Origin: Candidatus Hydrogenedentota bacterium | GTDB taxonomy: Bacteria; Hydrogenedentota; Hydrogenedentia; Hydrogenedentales; JAEUWI01 | Length of the DNA: 43,501 nt | NCBI GenBank assembly: GCA_024280935.1 | Contig: JAJRPE010000012.1 | Location: 1 to 43,501 of the forward strand | Direction of reading: 5' to 3' | Part shown: positions 1 through 12,000 of the stretch, piece by piece | Layout: every line of letters begins with the position of its first letter | How positions within the stretch are numbered: the stretch's first letter is position 1 | Program-made: the position numbers and the translations under genes | The notes under the pieces: model-generated | Databases searched by the model: none | Seen by the model: the letters and a program-made list of their open reading frames with translations, nothing else | Told to the model about the DNA's origin: nothing

Positions 1-3000
1 CATTGCCCATCGGGAAGGGCGCTCCCGAAGTTGCGGCACTGCATCCAAAGCCTTTGGCCGCGTTGCCCACGCCGGTAATGGAGGCGGTGATCAGCCCGTT
101 TCCATCCCCGGAGTAGGTGATGGTGGCGGCAAAGCTGGTGGTTTCGTTGGGTGAGAAGCGGACCAGGAATTCGTGGGTTTCTCCGTGGGCAAGGCTGTAG
201 CTGGCCTCGCCGATGATCGCAAATACGCCTGTTGCATCGCGCAGTTCCACGGTGCCAACCAGTTGTTCACCGCCCGTATTGGTGACGACGATGCTGCGTT
301 CCACGGACTCGTTGACCATCACTTCACCAAGATCAAAGACTTCAGTGCTGACTGGGTTGGTGACGAGGATGGGGGGCTTGAGCGATTCGAGGGCAACGAC
401 GATGCCGATGCTGGTCAGCTCCGCCTGAAGGGTGCTTCCAGCACTGGCCGTGCCTTGGCTTGTGCCAGAACTCCACGTTTCCGAACCGGGCACCACCGCG
501 AAGCCGGCATCGGGGTCGTCAACCACAAGGGCGCTGTGCCGGTAGAAACGGGCTTGGTCTTCTGGAGAGAAGGTTAGACCGTTGAGGCTGATGGCGACGG
601 GGCGTTGGGCCAGCCGGGCATCGCTGAGCGGGGTGAAGTCCACCTCTCCAATCGTGCGCACGATGATGCTGATATCGATCCACGGTGTTCCCGCAACAGC
701 ATCGGTGGGAAATTCGTCGAGGTCTTCGGCCTGTTGCCGGGTGAAGAGGCTTTCGGCGTCGCAAGCAATGGCGACGATGAGAATGCCTTCTTCGCCTTCA
801 TTCAAGAGGCCATGGGGGACGACCAAGGCGACTTGTTGGGCCGCATTGTCGGGGTTCTCCAGCGAAAGCTCAATGGCGGATCCCGGGATGTTTGTGCCCT
901 GCCAATAGTGCATGGCTACGGCACGATCACAGTTTACACTCTCCACAATATCCTGCCAGCGCGAAGCGTCGTTTGACAGGTCGGTGAAGGGGGTATCCAG
1001 GAAGCCGTTGTTGTTGTCATCAACGCCATTGCGGATTTCAAAGGTAAAGGACTCTGATTGAAGCACCTGATCGCTGCCCTCCAGGGTGGCCGTTGCGCGG
1101 ACGCGATAGGCGTTGTTTACCGGAAGAGTGAAGGTGGCGGGTTCAAGGCCGCGCAGTTGTTTCTGCAAACCGCCCAAGGGGAGCGGCGTGGCAAAGGTGG
1201 GCGTGTGCTTGCCGAAGTCGTTTGCAGCCTGCAACTCATCGGGGGTGACGAATTCATCGCCATCAGCGTCGAGATTGGCGAAGCGCGTTTGGGAGAGGCC
1301 GGGGAGCATGGCGCTGATTTCATCGTGGGTCAGCGCCGTGTCGATATTTTCATCCAGTGCGGTGAAATTGTTCTGGAGGTAGTCGGGCAAGTCGCTCTCG
1401 GCTTCCAGTTCCTGTCGCGTTAGCACCCCATTGTTGTTGAGGTCGATGATGTTGTAGCGCAGGACATCCAGATCGATGCCCGCCGCCTGGGTCTCGGCGA
1501 AGGAAAGTCCGGTGCTGTTGTCGCCATTCAGGACGGCAAAGTCATCCAGAAGTATCGAAGCGAAGTCGGACAGGATGACGGCGGCCTCCAGTTCTTCGTT
1601 GACGAGGAACCCATCGGAATCGAAGTCAATGACACCAAAACGTTCGTCCGTAATGCCTATTCGGCTTGAGGCGACTTCGTCGAAAGCGAGGCCGCCGTCG
1701 AAGTTTGCGTCGAGGGCCGCAAAATTCTGAAGGAAATACTCGGCCAGGTCGGTGATGAGTATGCTTTCGGCACCAATATCGTAGGTGAACGTTACGTCGC
1801 CCGCACTGCATGCGCTCTCGATGTTCACATCGACTTCCGCGTTGAACGTAACACTGAGGAGCGTCGCCGCCGGGGGGGCCAACAGGTCGCCCGTGGGCTG
1901 GATCAAGACCACGGTGCCTTCCAGGAGCATACAGGTCACTTGTGACTGCAATTCACGCCCGGAGACGCCTGCGTTCGTTTCCAGCGCGTCGAAGCGGGTC
2001 AAGGAGACCGTTTCCACGCCGTTGGGCACCTCGTCAAAGGTCAACTGACCGCTGCCATCAGCGTCCAGCGTGGCGAACGCTGCCAGCAGGCTGCTCAAGT
2101 CGGCGTTGAGGAGGATCGCGGTCTGAAGTTCCGATGGTGTGATTTCACCGTCGCCGTTCAGGTCCATGTAGTCAAACGCCTCCTCGGCCAGGCCCGGAAT
2201 CTGGCTGCGGGTCTCCGTCAGGCTGAGTTCTCCATCTTCGTTGGTATCGGCCAGCTCGAAGGTATCGAAAAGGCGCGGAGCATCCGCAGTCTGCTCGATG
2301 CCGGTCTGAAGTTCTTCGGGGGAGATTTCTGTCTCCACGTTGAGTTCGTTGAAGCGCTCTGCCGTAAAGCCGGGCAGGAGGCTTTGGGTCTCCTCCAGCG
2401 TCAGCACGCCGTCGCCGTTGGCATCAACGTCGTCGAAGTTGTTCAGGAGAACTTCCGAAGCCACGCTGTTGTCTTCGTCGTCGGCCTGGTCAAGGATGGT
2501 GATGCTGAAGGCGCGTTCTATCGTATCGCCCTCGGGATCGCGGCTGCGCACCATGACGGTGTAGCTATCCCGTGTTTCGAAGTCAAAGACGACGCTGCTG
2601 ACGAGTTGGTTGGCCACGATGGAGAAGAACTCATTGTCGATAAAGTCGTCGTCGTCCGTGGTGGGATCATCCTCAATGAGGCTGTAGATGTGAAGGTCGC
2701 CCAGATCAGGGTCGCTCGTGCTCAGTTGTCCCACGACCGTGTGGAGTATCTGGTTTTCCAGAATGTTATTGTTGTCGAGGGCAATGCTCGTGGGTGGATC
2801 ATTAACCCGCGCCACGTCGATACGAATCTCCCATACATTACTGTCGATATTGCCATCGCGCACCGTCACGGGAACAAAGAGCACCCCGGTGAAGTCCTGA
2901 TTTGGGATGATGCTGTTCCCATCGCGGGTGTAGTTGGCACCTTCCGGCAGGGGTTGAAAACTCAGCGTGACTTCGTCGGGGAAGTTCAGCAGGGGCGCGT

Positions 3001-6000
3001 CCACGACGAGGTTGTCGAGGATAATGGTTACGGGCGTGTCTTCCTGGGTCGATACAGGATTCTGGTCCACGATTCGCGGCGTTTGATTGCCGGTCCCGAA
3101 CAGGGTGACTTTGGAGACGATGGGGGTTCCCTGCCCCTGTTGGTTGGCTTCGATGCGAAGGGTGCCGACCTTCATGCCGGGGGTGGAGGGGTTAAATACC
3201 ACACGAACGAGGCGGGACTGGGCTGTTTCGAGGGAGTCTTCACCAGAGTCGGAGAGGATCTCGAAGTCGCATGCCGCGCTCAGCTCGTCCATGTTCAGGC
3301 CTCCGCTGCTGTCGGCATCAAGGCCGTCAAAGTCCGCCAGGATGCCTGCGCCCAGGATGGAGGAGACAGCGCTCAGCTCTGCCGCGGTGACTTCCCCATT
3401 CTGGTCCACGTCGATTACGGCAAAGCGGCCTGGTGTCAGCAGCGGGCTGAAGGTGCTGATTTCTGTCAGGGAGAGGCTGCTGTCCAGATTCAGGTCGAGG
3501 CCAAAGAAGTCGATGTCCAATTGGGTGGCGATGACCGACAGTTTCAAGCGCTCATCGAGTTCGCTCGTGCTGATTACGCCGTCCTCGTCGGCGTCCAGGG
3601 TGGTGAACTCAGCTTGGGTCAGGTCCGGCAGTATGCGTTGGGCCTCGGTGAAGTCGAGTCCCTCAGGCGCGGTGGTATCGAAATCGGTGAAGCTATCCAG
3701 AAGGCTGCTTGCGAAGGTTGCGAGGGCAAGGGCCTGGGACAACTCCGCCTGGGTCAGGCCGGTGCTCAGATCTCCGTCCATCGTGTCGAAGCGCGCTTCC
3801 GTGAGGAAGGGGAATTGCTCTTCCACCTCGCCCGCCGACAAATCGTTGGAAGCGTCACCGTCAAATCCGTCGAAGCCATCGATAAGCACCTCGGCGATAT
3901 CAAAAAGGTCGATTGCGTTTTCCAGTTCCGATTGCCCGATTCCCGTGGTCAGTAGTCCGTCACCGTTCAGATCGAGTTCGTCAAAGCGGGCCTGGGTCAT
4001 CACGGGAAAGATGTCGGGGCCACAGGCCAGGGTGACGCTATCCAGCGTCAAGTCGCCGAGGCCGTCATTGATAATGCTGACGGACTGCGGATCGCTCGGT
4101 CCGGCAAGCAGGTTGCGTTTGCCGAAGTTCAGCGTGGTTGGGGTTACGCGAATGTCGCTGTCCAAGGCGCGCCCGGAGAGGTTTACATCGACAGCAGAAT
4201 CGTTGGGGTCATTGGACTCAACCCGCAGGCTGGCGATCTTATTGCCGATGGAGTCTGGGTCAAAGGCCAGTTCGATAGTGCGTGTCTGGCCGGGGACGAG
4301 TACGGATTCCCCGGTGTCGCTGACGACAACGAATTCGCTGAGGCCAGCGCCTTCGAGGCCGACAAAGCCGAGCGTTAGCTTCGCTGTCGCCGATGTGCTG
4401 TTGCTGATCACGACCATGCGTGTGGGCGTTTCCCCGTCATCAATATCCTGATCGCCGAAGTCAATTGTTAGAATTTCGGGGGTGATTTCGATTTTGGGAA
4501 GGGCGCGCACAAAGGTCTCTGTGGCATCCAAGGCGCTATTGATGGTCTCTGGGTCATCGGATGGGACCGGGTCGAGGGCATCGCTCTCCACCGTGCCTTG
4601 GCACCGAATCGTGTTTACGCCGCCCTGGAGAACGTCGTTGAGAAGCACCGTGAAGTTGATGGTGATGATGGGGCCGTTGGTAAAGACCGGATTGCGTCCA
4701 TCCAGCGCGCCAAGATCCAGGAGCAACTCTGTGGGGGTGCCCACGTTGGCTGCGGGGTTGCCGTCAACGAGGATGGAATCCTCCAGCAGGGTGAGGCGGG
4801 CGTCTGAGGTGTCCAGTTCATTAAACTGGGCCTCGGTCAAGGCGAAGAAGGACCCGTCGAGTTCTTCTGCGGAAAGCCCTTCGCTGTCATCGGTATCCAG
4901 CGCGTTGAAGTTGGAGAACAACGATGCGGCCACATCGCTTAACGGATTGCTGCCGTCTACTTGCTGAAGTTCCTGTTCGGAAATTTCGCTGTCGCGGAAG
5001 GGGGTCCGGTAAAAGAGATCAGCGGCACCCCGATTACCTTCGTTTTCGATGGTGACCGTGTACACAATCGTGTCACCCGGACGTTTTTCTTCGTCCCGGC
5101 CAATATCATCGCTTTTGAGTACAACCAAGTCCGGCGCGGCGACAGCGCGGGTGACAGTCGGGGCGGGATGAATTACCTCGCCATTGCCATCGACGGGTAC
5201 GACATCCGAACCTTCAAATGCGACTGCATCGGGGTCGTCCGTGAGCACGGGATCCGCCGTTTGCGGCAGTTCGTCGTAGCGAATACTTCCCTGGCATACG
5301 AGGAAGTCTTCTCCGGGTGGCAGCGGATTGACCACGACCACGTCGAAGATGATAGTGGCCTCGTTGCTCCCGTCGCCGGTGCCGTTGTCGCCCTGGATGC
5401 CGCCGAGATTGATGGTGACGGCACCACCATCAATGGCGATGCTTTGCGCGGCTGGTGTGCTGGATATGGAATCTTCGAGAAGACTTCCGTTGGCAATGGC
5501 CGGGTGGCTGTACACGACGCCATTCGCGCCGCCGTCTCCATTGTTCACCAAGTGGACGGTGTAGCGGATGGTGTCGCCCGGATTGATGACTTCATCGGCA
5601 TTCTGGTCAACGAGCAGCGTGTCTACCTTGGTTGCCGTGAAATCGATAATCGTGCTGATGGTCGTGCATACGTCCTGGGCGGGCTCGGCATCCACGAAAT
5701 TCACATCGGCATTGCCCGCTTCACCGAAGAAGCGGTCCCGTGTACAGACCATTTCCAGGCCTTCGGCGGGGAAGGGCGCGTTGACCGTGACACTGTAGGT
5801 GATCTGGACGGATGCACCAAGCGGGAGCGTGCCGATATTTGCTGTCACCGTGGTGTCACCGCTGGTGTTGCCATCAACGACTGTTCCCTGGCTGGTCGTG
5901 ACGCTTCCAACGGTCAATGTCGTGTTCGCGTCCGGGGTGTCGCCAAAGAAGACGCCGCGCGCATCCGAGGGACCGTCGTTTGTGGCGGTAACGGTGTAGG

Positions 6001-9000
6001 TTATGCTGTCCGCAGGCGCAGCCTCATCGGGGGTCGCCGTCATGGTCACACGCAGGCTTGCTTCGGGCATGAGGGGCACCGAATCCGAGGCGGTGTTGTT
6101 ACTGGCGTTGGTCTCAAAGACCAGGGCCGAGCCATTGACGGCACCGGAAACCACCAGGTCAGCGGTTGCGGACGGGGCAACGAGCGCAGTCAGGACGTAT
6201 TCGACGGTTTCGCCGTTGGCCAGGTCGATGGACTCATTGATGTCGCCTGTGCCGCTGGAACCGCACGCTGCGCAGGACCACGTGGTGTTTTGCAGGGCGG
6301 CGGGCAGGGTGGAAGTCACCGTTGCGCCTGTTACGGGGCTGGGTCCAAGGTTTCGCACCTGGAACGTATAGGTGACAGTTTCTCCCGGTACCACCTGGCT
6401 GGGGGTTCGGGCGATGAAGAATTGCAGGTCGGCCACCGGTCGTATGCTCACACTGTTCGATTGGACCTCGCTCCCCGCAATGAGGCCGTCGCCGGGCACA
6501 ACGCGGAAGAACCAGACTTCTTCTTCAATAGTGGCATCCATGGGTACGGTGAGCAGATCGTTGTAGACTGTCTGGAGGTCGCCATCGCGATACCAGCGTA
6601 TCGTAGTGCCGCTTTCGGGATCGGTATCCACATCGAAGTATGTGTAGGACACCGTCAGGTCTTCGCTGCGCAGTGGCTCCGCAGGCGACAGCGTCACCGC
6701 GCTTGCTACTGGCGCGTCGTTCACCGGTGCCACCGTAATGGCAACCGTGTCAACGATATCGCCACCACCGCCCTGGCCCGTGTTGCCCTGGTCGTTCAGG
6801 GTGAGTGTCAGGGTGTCGTTTCCGTTGAAGTCCGCGTCGCCCTGGTAGAGCAGTCCGTTCAGCGCATTGTTGATATCCGCCGCCGTTCCCACGAAGGTAA
6901 TGGAGGCATCGTTTGTTCCGGTGGCGGGCGCGGTGATGCTGAGGCCGGTCGTTTGCGCGAGCGTCACCGTGCCCGATGTGGCGGCGATGGTCAATTCCAG
7001 ACTGCCCGCCGACTCCGCAACATCAATATCCGACACGCTAAGTGTGCCGTTGAAGGCCAGAGGCGTATCTTCGCCAACGCTCTGAGTTCCGGCTACGGTC
7101 AACGCAGGATCATCATTCTGCGCTGTGATGGCGATGCCGACGCTGGCGGTGATGTTCGTTCCGCCGCCTTGGCCTGTGTTGCCCTGATCGTTCAGGATGA
7201 TGCCGAGGCTTTCGGATTGTCCCGCTTCCGTGTTGAAATGCTGGTCGGGTTGGTAGGTCAAGCCTTCCAGGGCACTGTTGACGGCAGTGGCGGTGCCGCT
7301 GAAGGTCATGGTGCTTTCATTGGTCCCCGTGCCCGTGACAAGGGTCAAGCCGGAAGTGGATGCGAGGGTCAAGCGTCCGTTCGAGACCGTGAGGGTCACA
7401 CGAACTTCGCCGGAAGATTCGGCGACGTCCACGTCGCTTACAGTGATGGCGTTGGTATTGGCCGTGCTGAACGTAAGCGTGGCCTCTTCATCAATCGTTT
7501 GCGTTCCAGGGATTGCTACGGCGGGATCGTCATTCAACGCAGTGATACTCAAGGTCACCGTTTTTTGATTCGTCTGTGCGCCGCCCTGGCCGGTGTTTCC
7601 CTGATCGGACACGTCCACGGTGAGGGTTTGGCTGTTTGCGTTATCCTGCGTGGTGCTAAAGGTGAGTGTGGGCAACGTGTTGTTCAGTTCGGTGAGTGTT
7701 CCTGTGAGCGAAATGCTGCTGGAGTTATTGTTGCCGATGTCCAGCGCGTCAACGCCGCCGCTTACGATCTCGTTGACGGAGAGAACACCAGAAGCGACGC
7801 TGAGGGTTAGCACGAGATTGCCGGTGGCCGCGTCGACATCGCTTACCGTGATGCCGGTAATGGAGGCAGTCTCGTCTTCATTGATGTTTTGCGTGCCGGG
7901 AACGGTCAGTTGAGGCGCATTGTTCACGGCAGTGACGGTGATGGCCACGCTTTCTGCAGCCATGCCGGTGGCACCACTGCCCGTATTGCCTTGGTCATCG
8001 GCGCTGATGTTGAGCGTATCGCCGCCGTTGAAGTCCAGCGTACCCCGGTAGATGAGTCCGTCCAGCGCTGTGTTCAATGCTGCCAGCGAGCCAGTCATCG
8101 ACAGGCTTGCGGTTGCGTCGCCACTGAAGGTGCTCAGGGACATCGAATCGGCCAGCGTCAAGGTGCCGTCGCTGACGGAAAGGGCGACCACCAATTCGCC
8201 GGGAGCTTCGTTCGCATCAACATCCACGATGGTGATGGCGTTTCCGTCGGTGGCGCTGAAGGGGAAGTTGGTGTTTTCGTCGGCGGTTTGGGCACCGGGG
8301 ATGGAGATTGTTGGTGCGTCATTCACCGGATCAATCGTTATGCTCACGCTCATGGAGACATCGCCGCCGCCGCCAGTACCCGTATTGCCCAGGTCATTGA
8401 GGGTTACGGTGAGCAGGTCGCCGCCGTTGAAATCTTGCGTGCCGAGGTAGGCCAGGCCGTTAAATGCCGCGTTCAAGTCGGTGGTTGACCCTTCGGCTGT
8501 GATGGTGGCTGTCCCGTCGCCACTGACCGAAGCGAGGCCTGCGGTGCCGTTCAGGGTGAGGGTGCCGTTGCTCACGGTGAGTGTGGCCCGAATGACACCC
8601 GTCGGATTGTTTTCCTGGTGATCCACATCGGCCACCGTTATACGGTTCCCGTTTGCTGTGCTGAACTGAAGCGTCGTGTCCTCGTCCACGGTCTGCGTGA
8701 CGCCGGGGAAGTTGCTGAAGGAGGGGGCATCATTTTGCGCCGTTACCGAAATGCCTATGTTGCCGGAATCCGTTTCTTCGGGCCCACCCGAATTTCCGTT
8801 GTCGTTGGCGGAGACCGAAAGAGACTGGTCCGTCACATTGTCCTGTGCGGTCTGGAAGCTCGTGGTAGCCAGGGTGGCATTCTGCTCGGAAACCGTTCCC
8901 AGGAGCGTGACGGTGCTGGTGCCATTGTTGGTGATTTGCCCGGAAGGAACACCGCCAGCCGCAGCGGTATTCACAGAAATTGTGCCTTGTGCGACACTCA

Positions 9001-12000
9001 ACGTGATCGTGATATCTCCGGTACCGGCATCGGGGTCGGCGACAGAAATTCCGCTGATGCCTGTGGAAACATCCTCGTTTACCGTTTGGGCACCGGGTAC
9101 CGTGACCACGGGCGGATCATTGGTCGCTGCGATATTCACCGCGATTGTATCCATTTGTGTCAGCACGCCGCCCGACCCGGTATTCCCCTTGTCGCTGAGA
9201 TTGATCGTAATGGTGTCGGTGCCATTGACGAGCGCATCGGGTGTGTAGAGCAGCCCGTCCAGCGCATTGGCCGTGTCGGCAATGGTCCCGTCGAAGGACA
9301 CCGTGTTCGTGGTATCGCCCGAAACGTTGGCGAGGTTGGCGGTGCTGGCCAACGTAAGGGTGCCTTTGGTGGCGCTGATTGATACGTTGACTCCGCCTGC
9401 GCCGCCACCGAATACCGTATCGTCGGCATCTACATCCGTGATGGTGATGGGGTTTCCCTGTGCGGTGCTGATGCTAAGCGTGCCCCCCTCTGCCACGTTC
9501 TGCGTGGTTCCTGGAACGGTCAGCCCCGGCGGGTCATTGACAGGGTTGACCGTTACCGTTACCGTAGCTGGCGACGATGTGGATCCCAGATTGTCATCAA
9601 CGGTGTATTGGAAAGTATCGGTTCCGTTGAAGTCGCCGTTCGGTGTATAGGTAACTTCACCGTTGCCCGTATTGACCATCGTGGAGCCGTTGCTGGCTGC
9701 GGAACTGACCGTGACACTCGCAGGTACCAGGGTGCCATCGGAGTCGGTATCCCCGGTGAGCACGACAATGACGGTGGCCGCATCTTCATTGGTGGTCGCG
9801 GTATCGGTATCGGCGACCGGTGTGTCGTTGACGCTTACCTGGAAGGTGTCTTCCACGAAGGCACCACCGCTGTCCGTTCCACGTATGGTGACCATATTCG
9901 TGCCGGGCGCATTGACGCCATAGGCGAGGGTCAGGTTACTTCCCGAAATAGTGGTACTGCTGAAGATCGCATCACCTGAGGTTCCAGCTACGGTATACGT
10001 GAGTCCGCCCGCCCCATCCTCAAAGTCGGTAAAGTTCGTAAGAAGATCGATTACCGTGTTGGAAGCATTCTCATTGACCTGTACATCCGCGATAGGGGTT
10101 GGGACGGTCGGGGTCAGATTGATCGTGATGTTGAAGGTCGCGTTGCTGGTCGTAGCGGCCTGATCGTCCTGCACATTGAAAACGAAACTGTCGGTGGTCG
10201 TGGTTGAATTGTCGTGGGTATAGGAGAGGGCGCTGGTGTCAATACTGTTTTGCGTAAAGGGGGAGGCCAGGTTGAGGCTTCCATTGGCGGGCGGCGTGAC
10301 GATGGTGTAGATCAGGGTGGAGTCGATGTCGTCAACATCGGTATAGGCCAGGAGTGAATTTGTAATGAGGGCCGGGTCGCCTTGGTTTACGGTCAGCGTG
10401 TTGTTGGTCGATTCGGTGGGGGTGTCATTGGTGCCCACAATGTTGGTATTGACGGCGCGGGCTGTACCACTGATGGCCGTCGGATCTCCGTTGGTGGAGG
10501 TGTCCAACGTCACACGGTTCTCGGTGCCCAGGGATTTGTCGGAAAAACTGCCGCCATACGTGTCGTCCAGCGCCCGTACCGTTATCGCGGTCACGGGGCC
10601 GTTAAACTGGGCTGCCGGCAGGAAACGAACGTCGGTATCCGCACGTAGCACGAGGGCATTGGGTGCGGAACTGGTGTCGGTTACAGAAGCAATGTCGTAC
10701 CAATCATTGACATTGCCTGAGGGAGGGCGGTACTGCCAGCTTCCTTCACTGCTCAATTGGGGATTGGATACCACGGCAACGCCGAAGAAAGTGCCGTCTA
10801 CATCGGAAAAGGATCCGCCGAACAACGCCGTTACGGTGGCACCAGGCGGATTGCTGTCATCCTCGTTTACATCCGCGAGGGTCGCATTGGAGATGGTGGG
10901 AGCATCGTTGACGGCGGTGATGTTTACCGTGATGTTCGAGGAGGCTGAGTCTGACACACCGCCCGGATCGACGACCACATAAGGGATTGTCACCGCCGTG
11001 TCACGGTTTGCATCGGGGGTAAAACGGAGATCCAGGTTGCCACTGCTCAGGGTCAGCACCGTGCCCGCGCCGCCGAGTACAATGGCGGATCCATTGCTTT
11101 GGGTTACGCTGCCTCCCGTGAAGCTGAGCAAGCGTATGGCAGTGGGGGTTTCGCCCGTGTCGGGATCACTCAGTATGGTGGGGGTGACGCGAATGTTGGC
11201 GGAACCGGGGGTGGGGTCATCTTCGGTAATGGCCGTTGCGCCGCCCCCCGGCGCGGTCGCCGTGATGTTACCGCCTGCTATGGGGGCATCCGAACTGGGC
11301 GTGATATTAACCGTCACGTTAGATTGGGCGGAATCGGAAATGCTGCCTGGGTCAACGACGATATAGACAATGCTTGCCGCCGTATCACGATTGGCATCCG
11401 GGGTGAAGCGAAGATCAAGGCTGCCGCTGCTCAGGGAGAGAATCGTGCCCGAGGCCCCCAATGTGATGGCGGAATTATCGCTTTGTGCCACGGTGCCGCC
11501 CGTGATGGAGATCAGGCGGATGCTGACCGGGGTTTCACCGGTGTCAGGGTCGCTCAGGGTGGGCGGAGTAATTCGAATGTTGGCGGCACCGGGCGCGGTG
11601 TCGTCTTCGTTGATGCTGGTAGCACCGCCACCGGGAGCCGTTGCGGTGACATCGCCCCCTGCACTGGGCGGATCCGCGCCTGGTGTGATGCTGACGGTGA
11701 TGTTGGAAGAGGACGAGTCGGTTACGCTGGACGGGTCCACGACGACGTAAGGAATTGTGACATCCGTATCCTGGTTCGTAGCGGGGGTGAAGCGAAGATC
11801 AAGATTGTTGCCGCTCAAGGTGAGGACCGTGCCCGCAGCCCCCAATGTGATGGCGCTGCCGTCGCTTTGGGCTACGCTGCCGCCCGTGAACGTGAGCAGG
11901 CGAATGGCTGTCGGAGGGTCATCTACCGTGTCAGGATCGCTGAGTGTGGTTACGGTCACGCGAATATTGGCAGCTCCCGGTGCTGCGGCATCTTCGTTGA

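Noticed and set aside
2384-7810. Long plus-strand frames (for example 2384-3955 and 4961-7810) inside the giant gene
   Set aside because: They are exactly antisense, in the codon-aligned frame, to the giant minus-strand gene. Their products are rich in V/G/R/A without recognisable domains; they result from GC codon bias.
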